Program-made: the position numbers and the translations under genes
Notes under the pieces: model-generated
Database searches by the model: none
What the model was told of the DNA's origin: nothing
Seen by the model: only the letters and a program-made list of their open reading frames with translations
From: JBBDYQ01 sp035553855
GTDB taxonomy: Bacteria > Actinomycetota > Thermoleophilia > Solirubrobacterales > Thermoleophilaceae
DNA length: 41,352 bases
Direction: 5' to 3'
NCBI GenBank assembly: GCA_035553855.1
Contig: DATMJO010000006.1
Coordinates: 1-41,352 of the forward strand
In this document: positions 1-8,076 of the stretch, piece after piece
Layout of the letters: each line of letters starts with the position of its first letter
Position numbering within the stretch: position 1 is the stretch's first letter

Positions 1-30
1 CCCTTCCGCCGGACGCGCTACAAACCCGCC

Positions 31-1683
31 GTGTCCGACGACAGCCTGGTCCGGTTCCGCAAGGTCGTCGCAGCCGCCTGCGCAGAGCTGGAGCGCCGTC
101 AGGCGGAGGTGAACGACCTCAACGTCTTTCCCGTCGCAGACGGCGACACGGGCGACAACATGGCGCTCACGATGCGAGCCGTGCTCGCCGAGCTGGACAA
201 GCTCGACGGGCAGCCCATCGATGAGATCGGGCGCGACGGCATCGTGCACGCCGTGGCGCGCGCGGCGCTGCTGGGCGCCCGCGGCAACAGCGGCGTGATC
301 CTCTCCCAGATCGTGCGCGGCGCCGCCGAGGAGCTGGTGTCGCGGCCCGGCGAGCTGGTCGATCCGGTGCTCGTGGCCGCCGCCTTCGCCCGAGCGGCCG
401 ACGCCGCCTACGGCTCGGTGCGCAATCCGGCCGAGGGCACCATGCTCACCGCGGTGCGGGCAATGGCGGGCCGGGTGGCTCACGACCTGGCCCACATGGA
501 CGTGCAGCGCCTGGGTCCCGGCAGCAGCGCCGAGGAGCAGGACGAGCTGCTGGCCGAGGTGCTCGAGCGGGCGCTGGAGGCGGGCAAGGAGGCCGTCGAG
601 CGCGGGCCGGAGCAGCTCGCCGTGCTGCGCGAGGCCGGCGTGGTGGACGCCGGGGCGTACGGCCTCACCGTGATCGTGGCCGGGGTGGTGGCGGCGCTGC
701 GCGGCGCCGAGTCGCCCGACCTCGCGCACCAGCAGACCCCGGCGCGGACGCGCCACCTTCCCCAGCACGAGTCCAGCCGCTACCGCTACTGCACCAACTT
801 CGCGGTTGCGGGCGCCGGGCTGCACGGCCCGTCCTTCGTCCCGCGCCTCGAGCAGATCGGGGACTCGGTGCTCGTGGTGGGCGACGAGCAGACGCTGCGC
901 GTGCACGTGCACACCGACGAGCCCGACATCGCAGTCGCGATCTTCGTCCCCCACGGCGAGGTCTCCCACATGGACGTGGCCGACATGCGCGAGCAGATGG
1001 CCGAGCGCAGCGCGCGCCTGGCGGCGGTGGAGGAGGAACGGGTTCAGGCCCAGTCGCGTTGCGCGGTGGTGGCGGTGGCCAGCGGCGCGGGCATCGTGCG
1101 CCTGTACGAGGAGCTCGGCGCGCTCGTGGTGGACGGCGGGTCCACGCTCAACCCGTCCACCTACGAGCTGCTGGCGGGCATCCACGCGGCCAACGCCGAG
1201 CAGGTGGTGGTGCTCCCCAACAGCCCCAACGTGATCCTGGCCGCCGAGCGCGCCGCCGAGCTGTCGGAGAAGCCCGCGCGGGTGGTGCCCACGCGCTCGC
1301 AGCAGCAGGGGCTCACGGCCATGCTGGCCTTCCAGGCCGGGAGTGGAGCGGACGAGAACTCCGTCGCCGTGAGCCAGGCCGCCCAGCTGCTGCGCACCGG
1401 AGGGGTGGCGCCGGCCGCGCGCGCCGACCAGGCCGGCCGCTTCGCCGCGGGCGATGCCGTGGGCTACGTCGACGAAGAGTTGGTGGCGTGGGGCGAGCCC
1501 CGCCAGACCCTGGCCACCACGCTGGCCGCCCTTGCCGAGGGCAGCGAGGTGGTCACCTGCCTCGCCGCCGACGACGCCCCGCTCGACGAGGAGGAGATAG
1601 AGGCGCTGCTCCCGGGCGACGTCGAGCTCGATCACCACCACGGCGGGCAGCCGGCGTGGTGGTGGCTGCTCTGCGCGGAGTAG
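31..1683 (+). CDS. DAK2-domain fatty acid kinase-like protein (YloV/FakA family)
   Basis: This 550-residue protein resembles FakA/YloV, the ATP-binding subunit that phosphorylates fatty acids presented by a DegV-type (FakB) carrier. The N-terminal DAK2 kinase domain (about residues 1-200) carries the nucleotide/metal motif NVFPVADGDTGDNM at residues 31-44. The remaining part matches the DegV-like C-terminal half of the family, and the total length is normal for it. The start is GTG; the window begins only 30 bases upstream, so promoter and upstream partner are not visible. It is followed after 29 bases by recG, a neighbourhood also found in Firmicutes. Family assignment is firm; the fatty acid substrate is inferred from family knowledge, and no DegV/FakB gene lies in this window. 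Confidence 0.9.
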   Translation: MSDDSLVRFRKVVAAACAELERRQAEVNDLNVFPVADGDTGDNMALTMRAVLAELDKLDGQPIDEIGRDGIVHAVARAALLGARGNSGVILSQIVRGAAEELVSRPGELVDPVLVAAAFARAADAAYGSVRNPAEGTMLTAVRAMAGRVAHDLAHMDVQRLGPGSSAEEQDELLAEVLERALEAGKEAVERGPEQLAVLREAGVVDAGAYGLTVIVAGVVAALRGAESPDLAHQQTPARTRHLPQHESSRYRYCTNFAVAGAGLHGPSFVPRLEQIGDSVLVVGDEQTLRVHVHTDEPDIAVAIFVPHGEVSHMDVADMREQMAERSARLAAVEEERVQAQSRCAVVAVASGAGIVRLYEELGALVVDGGSTLNPSTYELLAGIHAANAEQVVVLPNSPNVILAAERAAELSEKPARVVPTRSQQQGLTAMLAFQAGSGADENSVAVSQAAQLLRTGGVAPAARADQAGRFAAGDAVGYVDEELVAWGEPRQTLATTLAALAEGSEVVTCLAADDAPLDEEEIEALLPGDVELDHHHGGQPAWWWLLCAE

Positions 1684-1712
1684 TCCGCGCCGCGGGGCAC
1701 ACTCCGCGCACC

Positions 1713-3815
1713 GTGTCGCTGCGCGCCTTCGCAACCTCGGATCCCCTCGACCCTGCCGCGGTGCCGCTGCGGTCGCTGCCCCGGCCGTCGCAGCTCGAGC
1801 GCCCGCTCGAGATCAAGCCCCCGCGCGCCCAGAAGGCGCTGGACGCCCTGGGCGTCGCCACCGTGGGCGACCTGCTCGAGCACCTGCCCTTCCGGGCGGA
1901 GCAGCGCGACGCCAAGCCCATCGCCGAGCTGGTGGAGGGGGAGGAGGCCACGATCATCGGCGCGGTGCGGCGCATAGCCAAGCGGTCCGCCCGCCGGCGC
2001 CGGATGACGCTCGTCGAGGCCACGGTGGCCGACGACAGCGGCATGGTCAAGGTCACGTGGTTCAACCAGCCCTGGCTGGTGGAGCGCTTCCCGCCCGGCA
2101 CGCGGCTGGTGCTGCACGGCCGCTACGGGGGGCGACAGAGCTTCACCCCGCGCGAGACCCACGCCGCGGGCGACGTGGCCGCCGAGGGGCTGGTGTCGGC
2201 CTATCCCGCCACCAAGGGGATCGACTCCACCCGCCTGCGCGAGCTGGTGCACGCCGAGCGTGACCACGTGCACGACGTGGTGGAGCCGCTGCCGGCGCGG
2301 CTGCGCGTGGCCGAGCAGCTGGCGGATCGCCCCGCGGCGCTGGCCGCCGCGCACTTCCCAGAGGGCGATGACCACGCCGACCAGGCGCGGCGGCGCCTGG
2401 CGTTCGAGGAGCTGTTCCTGCTGGAGCTCGCGCTGGCTGCCCGCAAGCGCGCCCGCCGCGAGGGCGCGCGCGCCGCGGCGCTGCAGCCCGGCGGCGAGCT
2501 GGTGCAGCCTTGGCTGGAGACGCTGCCCTTCGCCCCCACCGACGATCAGCTCGCGGCGTTCGAGGCCACCGACTCGGACCTGGCAGGAGAGCGGCCCATG
2601 CAGCGGCTGCTGATGGGGGAGGTGGGCAGCGGCAAGACCGTGGTCGCGCTCCACGCCATGCTCCGCGCCGTCGAGGCGGGCCACCAGGCGGTGCTGATGG
2701 CTCCCACGGAGACGCTCGCCGAGCAGCACATGCTCACCCTCGACCGCCTTCTGGGCGGCCTCACGCCGATCGAGCTGCTCACGGGCTCCACGCCGGCGCG
2801 GCGCCGTCGCGAGCTGCTCGAGCGGCTCGCGAGCGGGGCGCTGCCGCTCGTGGTCGGCACCCATGCGCTCATCGAGCCCGCGGTCGAGTTCCGCTCCCTG
2901 GCGGTGGCGGTGGTGGACGAGCAGCACCGCTTCGGTGTGCGCCAGCGCGCGGCGCTCGACGCGAAGGGCCCGGGCGACCGCACCCCTCACGCGCTCCACA
3001 TGACCGCTACGCCGATCCCGCGGACGCTCCAGCTCACGATCTACGGCGATCTGAGAAAGACGATCCTGAGCGAGTTGCCCGCGGGCCGCAGGCCGGTCGA
3101 CACACACGTGGTGAGCACGGCGCAGGCGCGCGCCAGGGCCTACGAACGGATCCGCGAGGAGGTCGCCGCGGGTCGCCAGTGCTTCGTCGTCTGCCCGCTC
3201 GTCGAGGAATCGGAGGCGCTCCAGGCCAAGGCGGCGACCGCCGAGTTCGAACGGCTGCGGACGACCGAGTTCCGCGACCAGCGCCTCGCGCTGATCCACG
3301 GCCAGATGCCCACGAAGGACAAGCAGGAGGCCATGCGGTCCTTCGCTGCCCGGGAGGCCGACATCCTCGTGGCGACGAGCGTCATCGAGGTCGGGATCGA
3401 CGTCCCGAACGCCACCGTGATGCTGATCGAGGAGGCGGAGCGCTACGGGATCTCGCAGCTCCATCAGCTTCGGGGGCGCGTCGGCCGGGGTGAGCACCCG
3501 TCTCTCTGCATCCTCTTCGGCGACCGCGAGAACGCGCGGCTCGCCGCGCTCGCGGAGGAACGGGACGGCTTCAGGCTGGCCGAGGCGGACCTGGCCCTGC
3601 GCGGATCCGGAGAGGTGCTCGGCACCCGCCAGCACGGGCTGCCCGAGTTCCGGGTGGCCGCGCTCCCCGAGGACGAGGGCCTGCTGCTGCGCGCCAGGTC
3701 CGCCGCCGGCGCCGCGCTCGCCGCCGACCCGCGGCTCGAGGCGCCCGAGCACGCGCTTCTGCGCGACGCGACGGTCGCCCGCTTCGGCCCGGACCTCGAC
3801 CCGATCCCGGCCTGA
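1713..3815 (+). CDS. recG: ATP-dependent DNA helicase RecG
   Basis: A 700-residue superfamily 2 helicase that remodels stalled replication forks and branched recombination intermediates. An N-terminal wedge/OB region (roughly residues 30-200) precedes the helicase core. Visible motifs are Walker A MGEVGSGKT (about residue 301), the DEQH-type Walker B VDEQHRFG (about 401), motif III MTATPIPRT (about 429) and the late arginine motif QLRGRVGRG. The open frame extends upstream into the preceding gene, but the GTG at 1713 lies just after that gene's stop and gives the usual family length, so I chose it. The stop is immediately followed by the rsmD start, indicating translational coupling. Confidence 0.96.
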   Translation: MSLRAFATSDPLDPAAVPLRSLPRPSQLERPLEIKPPRAQKALDALGVATVGDLLEHLPFRAEQRDAKPIAELVEGEEATIIGAVRRIAKRSARRRRMTLVEATVADDSGMVKVTWFNQPWLVERFPPGTRLVLHGRYGGRQSFTPRETHAAGDVAAEGLVSAYPATKGIDSTRLRELVHAERDHVHDVVEPLPARLRVAEQLADRPAALAAAHFPEGDDHADQARRRLAFEELFLLELALAARKRARREGARAAALQPGGELVQPWLETLPFAPTDDQLAAFEATDSDLAGERPMQRLLMGEVGSGKTVVALHAMLRAVEAGHQAVLMAPTETLAEQHMLTLDRLLGGLTPIELLTGSTPARRRRELLERLASGALPLVVGTHALIEPAVEFRSLAVAVVDEQHRFGVRQRAALDAKGPGDRTPHALHMTATPIPRTLQLTIYGDLRKTILSELPAGRRPVDTHVVSTAQARARAYERIREEVAAGRQCFVVCPLVEESEALQAKAATAEFERLRTTEFRDQRLALIHGQMPTKDKQEAMRSFAAREADILVATSVIEVGIDVPNATVMLIEEAERYGISQLHQLRGRVGRGEHPSLCILFGDRENARLAALAEERDGFRLAEADLALRGSGEVLGTRQHGLPEFRVAALPEDEGLLLRARSAAGAALAADPRLEAPEHALLRDATVARFGPDLDPIPA

Positions 3816-4346
3816 GTGCGCGTCGTCGCCGGCGAGTTCCGGGGCAGGCGGCTGTCCGCACCGCGGGGCCGTGAGATCCGGCCGACCTCGGACCGCGTTC
3901 GCGAGGCGCTCTTCCAGATCCTCGGGCCGCTGGACGGGATCATGGTGCTGGACCTCTTCGCCGGGTGCGGCGCGCTCGGCGTGGAGGCCCTGAGCCGCGG
4001 CGCGGCCCGCGTCGTGTTCGTCGACAGCGCCGAGGCGGCAATCGCGGCAGTGCGGGGCAACATCCCGGCCGAGGCGTCGGGCCGGGCCGAGGTCCTGAGG
4101 CGCGACGCGGCCGCGTTCCTGCGAGGGTGGCGCGGCGAGGCCTTCGGACTCGCCCTCCTAGACCCGCCCTATAGTTCGGCTCCGCGCCTGTCCGGGCCCC
4201 TGTCCGAGGCACTGCCGGGCGTACTCAGCGACGACGCCCGCATCGTGACCGAGTCCGCCAAGCGCGCACCACTCCACCTCAGCCTGCCGCTCGCCGATGA
4301 GCGCTTCTACGGAACGACCAGAATCGCCATCCACCATGTCCGCTGA
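3816..4346 (+). CDS. rsmD: 16S rRNA (guanine966-N2)-methyltransferase RsmD
   Basis: A 176-residue SAM-dependent methyltransferase that modifies G966 of 16S rRNA during 30S assembly. It opens with RVVAGEFRGRRLSAP, typical of the family. The SAM-binding motif LDLFAGCGALGVEALSRGA begins near residue 46, and the N6/N2-methyltransferase catalytic motif DPPY is near residue 117. The GTG start directly abuts the recG stop codon, and the end overlaps the coaD start by 11 bases, so the three genes are probably one transcript. The recG-rsmD-coaD order is widely conserved in actinobacteria and supports the call. Confidence 0.95.
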   Translation: MRVVAGEFRGRRLSAPRGREIRPTSDRVREALFQILGPLDGIMVLDLFAGCGALGVEALSRGAARVVFVDSAEAAIAAVRGNIPAEASGRAEVLRRDAAAFLRGWRGEAFGLALLDPPYSSAPRLSGPLSEALPGVLSDDARIVTESAKRAPLHLSLPLADERFYGTTRIAIHHVR

Positions 4347-4833
4347 GCCGCACATAGCGGTGTGCCCGGGGTCCTACGACCCGGTGACGCTCGGGCACCT
4401 CGACGTGATCGGGCGTGCCGCGCGAGTGTTCGACCGCGTGGTGGTCGGCGTGGTCAACCAGCCGGTGCGCAAGAAGAAGACCGTGTTCGACGCAGCGGAG
4501 CGCGTCGCCTTCATCGAGGCCGAGGTGGCGCCCCTCGGGAATGTGGACGTCCGCGCCTTCGATACCCTGCTCGTGGATTTCGCCCGCGAGAACGGCGCCA
4601 AGGCGATCGTGAAGGGTTTGCGGGCGATCTCGGACTTCGAGTACGAGTTCGAGATGAACCAGCTGAACCGCAAGATGGCGCCGGACGTGGAGAGCTTCTA
4701 CATGATGGCCTCGCCCGAGTACAGCTTCCTGAGCTCGAGCGGCGTGAAGGAGCTGGCGATGTTCGGCGGCGACCTCAACGACCTCGTCCCGCCGCGCGTA
4801 GCCCAGCGCTTGCAGGAAGAGCTAGCCCGCTGA
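4336..4833 (+). CDS. coaD: Phosphopantetheine adenylyltransferase
   Basis: A 165-residue nucleotidyltransferase for the penultimate step of coenzyme A synthesis, joining 4'-phosphopantetheine and ATP to give dephospho-CoA. The signature CPGSYDPVTLGHLDVI carries the TxGH nucleotide-binding motif, and the C-terminal stretch SPEYSFLSSSGVKELA is characteristic of CoaD. An ATG at 4297 would add 13 residues not expected in the family; the ATG at 4336 gives normal length and overlaps the rsmD stop, so it is preferred. CoA made here feeds the acyl carrier protein and lipid genes a few kilobases downstream. Confidence 0.96.
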   Translation: MSAEPHIAVCPGSYDPVTLGHLDVIGRAARVFDRVVVGVVNQPVRKKKTVFDAAERVAFIEAEVAPLGNVDVRAFDTLLVDFARENGAKAIVKGLRAISDFEYEFEMNQLNRKMAPDVESFYMMASPEYSFLSSSGVKELAMFGGDLNDLVPPRVAQRLQEELAR

Positions 4834-4851
4834 CGAACTGAGGCCCGAACG

Positions 4852-5313
4852 ATGGACGTCCTCGTACTGATCGACAAGCTGGACGACACAGTCCACAACG
4901 CGAAGCCCGTCCCGCTGACGGACCAGGTCCGCGTGGACAAAGAGGAGATCTACGACATCCTCGACCAGATGCGGGCCACGATCCCCGAGGAGATCAAGCA
5001 GGCGCGCTGGATCGTCAAGGAGCGCCAGGAGATGCTCGCGGAGGCCAAGCGCGAGTCGGAGCGGATCATCAAGGAGGCCCGCGACGAGCATGCGCGGCTG
5101 ATCTCCGAGGAGGAGGTCGTCAAGCAGGCCGAGCGCCAGGCCGAGGAGATCATCGAGGACGCCCGCGCCCGCGAGCGCGAGATCCGGCTCGGCGCCGAGG
5201 ACTACGCCGACGACATCCTCAACACCCTCGAGGTCAACCTCACGAAGTTCATCGCGGCCGTGCAGCGCGGCCGCGAGCGGCTCCAGGGCCGCGAGGAGGC
5301 AGAGGTCGGCTGA
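4852..5313 (+). CDS. SepIVA/DivIVA-like coiled-coil protein
   Basis: A 153-residue soluble protein dominated by charged coiled coil from about residue 30 to 145 (for example AEAKRESERIIKEARDEHA). A short ordered N-terminus contains VLIDKLDDTVHNAKPVPLTD. It resembles the actinobacterial SepIVA family (the mycobacterial homologue sits next to a DUF177 gene and coaD, the same context as here), which acts in division and polar envelope growth. Such proteins are also often annotated as ATP synthase b-subunit-like because of coiled-coil similarity; there is no membrane segment and no other ATP synthase gene, so I reject that name. It is shorter than the mycobacterial protein. The function is inferred from family and synteny. 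Confidence 0.78.
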   Translation: MDVLVLIDKLDDTVHNAKPVPLTDQVRVDKEEIYDILDQMRATIPEEIKQARWIVKERQEMLAEAKRESERIIKEARDEHARLISEEEVVKQAERQAEEIIEDARAREREIRLGAEDYADDILNTLEVNLTKFIAAVQRGRERLQGREEAEVG

Positions 5314-5337
5314 CGCTCCCTGAGAGGCCACTAACCT
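5310..5337 (+). promoter_or_regulatory. Promoter candidate for the DUF177 gene (CTGACG-N16-TAACCT)
   Basis: A -35-like CTGACG (5310-5315) and -10-like TAACCT (5332-5337) are separated by 16 bases. The -10 ends 7 bases before the GTG at 5345, so transcription would start at or next to the start codon. The -35 contains the stop codon of the preceding gene, so that half could be chance. Confidence 0.5.
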
Positions 5338-5344
5338 CGGCGAG

Positions 5345-5857
5345 GTGGCGCCTCTCTCGGACACGTTCGAGCTCGGCAGGCTGGGGCTCACCTCCGGCGA
5401 GGGCCGCAGGCTCGAGCTCTCGGTGCGGCTGGGAGAGCTCGTCCTCGGCGCCCAGGAGTATGCGGCTCCCGGCGAGACGCCCGTCGTGCTGGACGTCTCG
5501 CGGACCACGGCCGGTTGGGCGCTCCGCCTGCGCTTCGAGGCCGAGCTGGACGGACCGTGCATGCGCTGCCTCGAGCCCGCCGGGCACGGCCTCGCCGTGG
5601 ACGCGCGCGAGGTGGACCAGCCGGGCGGCGGGGAGGACCTCGCCTGCCCGTATCTGGAGGACGACGTGCTCGACCTGGCGGCCTGGGCCCGCGACGCTCT
5701 CGCGCTGGCGCTTCCGGCGCAGATCGCCTGCCGTGACGACTGCCGCGGGCTGTGCCCGATCTGCGGCGAGAACCTGAACCGGGCCGGCGACGAGCACGAG
5801 CACGAGTCCGAGCCGGATCCGCGCTGGGCGAAGCTCTCGGAGATCCGCTTCGACTGA
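5345..5857 (+). CDS. DUF177 (YceD-like) protein, 23S rRNA accumulation family
   Basis: A 170-residue protein of the DUF177/YceD family, genetically linked to 23S rRNA accumulation and nearly always encoded directly before rpmF, as here. The middle has the conserved acidic region LRLRFEAELDGPCMRCLEPA, and the C-terminal half has a cysteine cluster CRDDCRGLCPICGENLN typical of a metal-binding knuckle in this family. The end is acidic and histidine-rich (EHEHESEPDPRW). The start is GTG at 5345, preceded by TAACCT and no Shine-Dalgarno sequence. The molecular activity of the family is not established. Confidence 0.88.
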   Translation: MAPLSDTFELGRLGLTSGEGRRLELSVRLGELVLGAQEYAAPGETPVVLDVSRTTAGWALRLRFEAELDGPCMRCLEPAGHGLAVDAREVDQPGGGEDLACPYLEDDVLDLAAWARDALALALPAQIACRDDCRGLCPICGENLNRAGDEHEHESEPDPRWAKLSEIRFD

Positions 5858-5928
5858 GACAAAGGGCGTAAGGGACCTCTGTTCCATCCGTCATCCCCAC
5901 CGACCCGTGCATTCTCGGGGTGCGCCGC

Positions 5929-5934
5929 TAGACT
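5929..5934 (+). promoter_or_regulatory. -10 element candidate for rpmF (TAGACT)
   Basis: TAGACT ends 10 bases before the rpmF ATG at 5945. No clear -35 element or Shine-Dalgarno sequence is seen, so the transcript would have a leader of only a few bases. Confidence 0.45.
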
Positions 5935-5944
5935 TCCGCGCCCG

Positions 5945-6157
5945 ATGGCCGTCCCGAAGCAGAAACAGTCCCACTCCCGCACGAACAAGCGGCGCTCGCA
6001 GCACAAGATCACGCCGCCGCGCCTGACGTCGTGCCCGCGCTGCGGAGCGGCGAGACTGCCGCACCGCGTGTGCGCCTCCTGTGGGACGTATGCAGGCCGC
6101 GAGGTCGTGGCCGCCGTGCACGAGCACGAGCACGACCACTCGCACGACGACGAGTAG
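5945..6157 (+). CDS. rpmF: 50S ribosomal protein L32
   Basis: A 70-residue L32 that opens with the near-invariant MAVPKQKQSHSRTNKRRSQH. It keeps a zinc-ribbon type cysteine set: CPRC around residue 30 and CASC around residue 43. The C-terminus (VAAVHEHEHDHSHDDE) is a histidine/aspartate-rich tail, longer than minimal L32 proteins, that might add metal-binding capacity; this is inference. It sits between DUF177 and plsX, the classic arrangement coupling ribosome and phospholipid genes. Confidence 0.97.
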   Translation: MAVPKQKQSHSRTNKRRSQHKITPPRLTSCPRCGAARLPHRVCASCGTYAGREVVAAVHEHEHDHSHDDE

Positions 6158-6166
6158 CCCCCGGCC

Positions 6167-7165
6167 ATGATCGCGCTCGACGCGAACGGGGCCGATCGCG
6201 GGACCGCGGCGGTCGTCGACGGCGCGCGCCGCGCCGGCGTGGCGACCACGCTCTACGGGCCCGCGGCCGAGCTCGAGGGCGCCGGCATCCCGTTCGAGGA
6301 CGCGCCCGGCCGGATCTCGAACGACGAGGAGCCGGTGCGCGCGGTGCGCTCCCGCTCCGACGCGTCGGTCGTCCGCGCCGCCATCGCGGTGGCGGAGGGG
6401 CGGGCCGACGCGGTCGTCTCCGCCGGGTCGACCGGCGCGATGCTCGCCGCCTGCACCCTGCACGTGAAGCGGCTGCGGGGGGTGCACCGGCCCGCTATCG
6501 CCGTGCTCCTTCCGCTGCCCGGCAAACCCGTGATGCTGCTCGACGTGGGCGCGAGCGTCGAGGCGCGCCCCGAGCACCTGGTCCAGTTCGCCCACATGGG
6601 AGCCGCGTTCATGGAGGCGGTCCACGGCGTCGCGCGGCCGAGCGTGGGGCTCCTCAACATCGGCGAGGAACGCGGGAAGGGCAGGCCGGAGGTGGTCGAG
6701 GCACACGCTCGTCTCGCGGCCGGATCCGGGCTCGAGTTCGTCGGGAACGTCGAGGGCACCGATCTCACGGCCGGGGCCGCCGACGTCGTCGTCGCCGACG
6801 GCTACACCGGCAATGTCGCGCTCAAGCTGATGGAGGGCACCGCGCGCACCGTCGTGGGGGCGATCCGCGAGGCGATCCGCGGCGGCGCCGTCTCGTCGGT
6901 CGGCGGGCTCCTCATCCGCGGGCGGCTCTCGGGCCTCCGTCGCGACCTCGACCCGGACACGACGGGCGGAGCGATCCTCCTGGGCCTGCGCGGCGTGGCG
7001 GTCGTCGCGCACGGCAGCTCAGGGCCCGAGGGCATCGCGAACGCGGTCCGCCTGGCCCGGCGAGCGGTCGACGAGCGCATGATCGAGCGCACGAGCGAGG
7101 CGCTCGCCGGCGCCGGCGTTCTGCGGTCCGCGCCCGCTGGTAGCGTCGAGCGCGGCCATGGATAG
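6167..7165 (+). CDS. plsX: Phosphate acyltransferase PlsX
   Basis: A 332-residue enzyme that converts acyl-ACP and phosphate to acyl-phosphate, the donor for the first glycerol-3-phosphate acylation. It starts with MIALDANGADRG, a variant of the family's usual ALDAMGGD opening, and contains VSAGSTGAMLAA, LLDVGASVE and NIGEERGKG, all characteristic of PlsX. It begins 9 bases after rpmF and overlaps acpP by 8 bases, placing the acyl donor's carrier in the same transcript. No PlsY partner is present in the window; a PlsC-like acyltransferase occurs at 29114. Confidence 0.95.
   Translation: MIALDANGADRGTAAVVDGARRAGVATTLYGPAAELEGAGIPFEDAPGRISNDEEPVRAVRSRSDASVVRAAIAVAEGRADAVVSAGSTGAMLAACTLHVKRLRGVHRPAIAVLLPLPGKPVMLLDVGASVEARPEHLVQFAHMGAAFMEAVHGVARPSVGLLNIGEERGKGRPEVVEAHARLAAGSGLEFVGNVEGTDLTAGAADVVVADGYTGNVALKLMEGTARTVVGAIREAIRGGAVSSVGGLLIRGRLSGLRRDLDPDTTGGAILLGLRGVAVVAHGSSGPEGIANAVRLARRAVDERMIERTSEALAGAGVLRSAPAGSVERGHG
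7138..7146 (+). promoter_or_regulatory. Extended -10 candidate for acpP (TGG-TAGCGT)
   Basis: TAGCGT at 7141-7146, preceded by TGG (extended -10 form), ends 11 bases before the acpP ATG at 7158. It lies inside plsX and would give acpP its own transcript in addition to read-through. Confidence 0.45.
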
Positions 7166-7412
7166 GGACGAGGTACTCGAGCGCATCCGCGCGCATCTGT
7201 CGGCCGAGCTCGAGGTCGAGCCCGGCCGGATCACGGACGCCACGCGCTTCAAGGAGGACCTGGACGCCGATTCCCTGGACCTCGTGGAGCTCGTCATGGA
7301 GCTCGAGGACCGCTATGGCATCCGGATCCCCGACGAGGATGCGGCGCGGATCGATACCGTCGGCCAGGCGGCCGATTTCGTCGCGTCCCGCCTCCCGAGC
7401 GAAACGCGCTGA
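7158..7412 (+). CDS. acpP: Acyl carrier protein
   Basis: An 84-residue acidic four-helix carrier protein for fatty acid synthesis. The phosphopantetheine attachment site is Ser39 in the motif DLDADSLDLVELVMELE. Length and acidity are standard. Its ATG lies inside the last codons of plsX (8-base overlap), and its stop is followed two bases later by the probable rnc start, the conserved plsX-acpP-rnc order. Confidence 0.96.
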   Translation: MDRDEVLERIRAHLSAELEVEPGRITDATRFKEDLDADSLDLVELVMELEDRYGIRIPDEDAARIDTVGQAADFVASRLPSETR

Positions 7413-7413
7413 G

Positions 7414-8076
7414 CTGGACACGCTCGGATCCCTCCTCGACGAGCTGCCCGAGGACCTCGGCCGCCGGGTCTTCATGCATGCCTCGTGGGTCGACATCCGC
7501 TCGGAGTCGTACGAGCGCCTCGCCTTCCTCGGGGACGTCGTGCTGAGCCTCGCGGTGTCCGGGCACCTGTACCCGCGCTTCCCGGACTACGGAGCCGGAC
7601 GGCTCACGAAGCTGCGCGCCCAGACGGTGTCGGGCCAGGCGTGTGCCCAGGTGGCGCGCGAGATCGGCATCCCCGAGCGGCTCCGCGCCGCGGCGCCGTC
7701 GGGGACGGGCAAGAGCGCCGAGGTGCTCATCGAGAGCGAGCGGGTGCTCGCCTCCCTGTGCGAGGCCGCCATCGGCGCGGCGTACCTCGCGTTCGGGATC
7801 GACCGGGTCGCGCCGGCCGTGGTGCAGGCCTTCGGCCCAATCCTCGACGAGGCGCTCGACAATCCCCTGGACTACAAGTCGGTCCTCCAGGAGCGCCTCG
7901 CCCGCCGCGCCGAGACCGTGGACTACGCGATCGCCGCGGAGGAGGGCCCGCCTCACGACCGGAGCTTCGTGGCCGTCGCCTCGGTGTCCGGCCGCGAGAT
8001 CGGCCGGGGCAGCGGCAAGACCAAGAAGGCCGCCGAGCAGGAGGCAGCCGCGCGCGCTCTGGAGGACGGGGTCTGA
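7414..8076 (+). CDS. rnc: RNase III family protein with degenerate active site
   Basis: About 220 residues with an RNase III domain followed by a double-stranded RNA-binding domain (final 65 residues, ending SGKTKKAAEQEAAARALEDG). The signature helix reads YERLAFLGDVVLSL. Compared with the E. coli consensus ERLEFLGD, the metal-binding Glu41 is Ala while Glu38 and Asp45 are kept. In the second acidic motif the usual ADxxEALIGA is ASLCEAAIGA, so Asp114 is Ser while Glu117 remains. Two of the four metal ligands are therefore missing. There is no ATG or GTG near the expected start; CTG at 7414 gives normal length. The ATG at 7315 would overlap acpP by about 100 bases and add a non-homologous arginine/serine-rich leader. 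The family call is firm; catalysis is doubtful. Confidence 0.85.
   Translation: MDTLGSLLDELPEDLGRRVFMHASWVDIRSESYERLAFLGDVVLSLAVSGHLYPRFPDYGAGRLTKLRAQTVSGQACAQVAREIGIPERLRAAAPSGTGKSAEVLIESERVLASLCEAAIGAAYLAFGIDRVAPAVVQAFGPILDEALDNPLDYKSVLQERLARRAETVDYAIAAEEGPPHDRSFVAVASVSGREIGRGSGKTKKAAEQEAAARALEDGV

Noticed and set aside
1632..3752. 706-codon open frame on the minus strand opposite recG
   Set aside because: Antisense frames stay open by chance at this GC content; the product is low-complexity (Leu/Gly/Arg/His-rich) and recG on the + strand has full motif support.
4297..4335. Upstream start for coaD adding 13 residues
   Set aside because: The extra residues lie inside rsmD and do not match the family N-terminus; the ATG at 4336 fits.
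4852..5313. ATP synthase F0 subunit b
   Set aside because: Only coiled-coil similarity; no membrane anchor and no other atp genes nearby. The position beside coaD and DUF177 fits a SepIVA-like protein.
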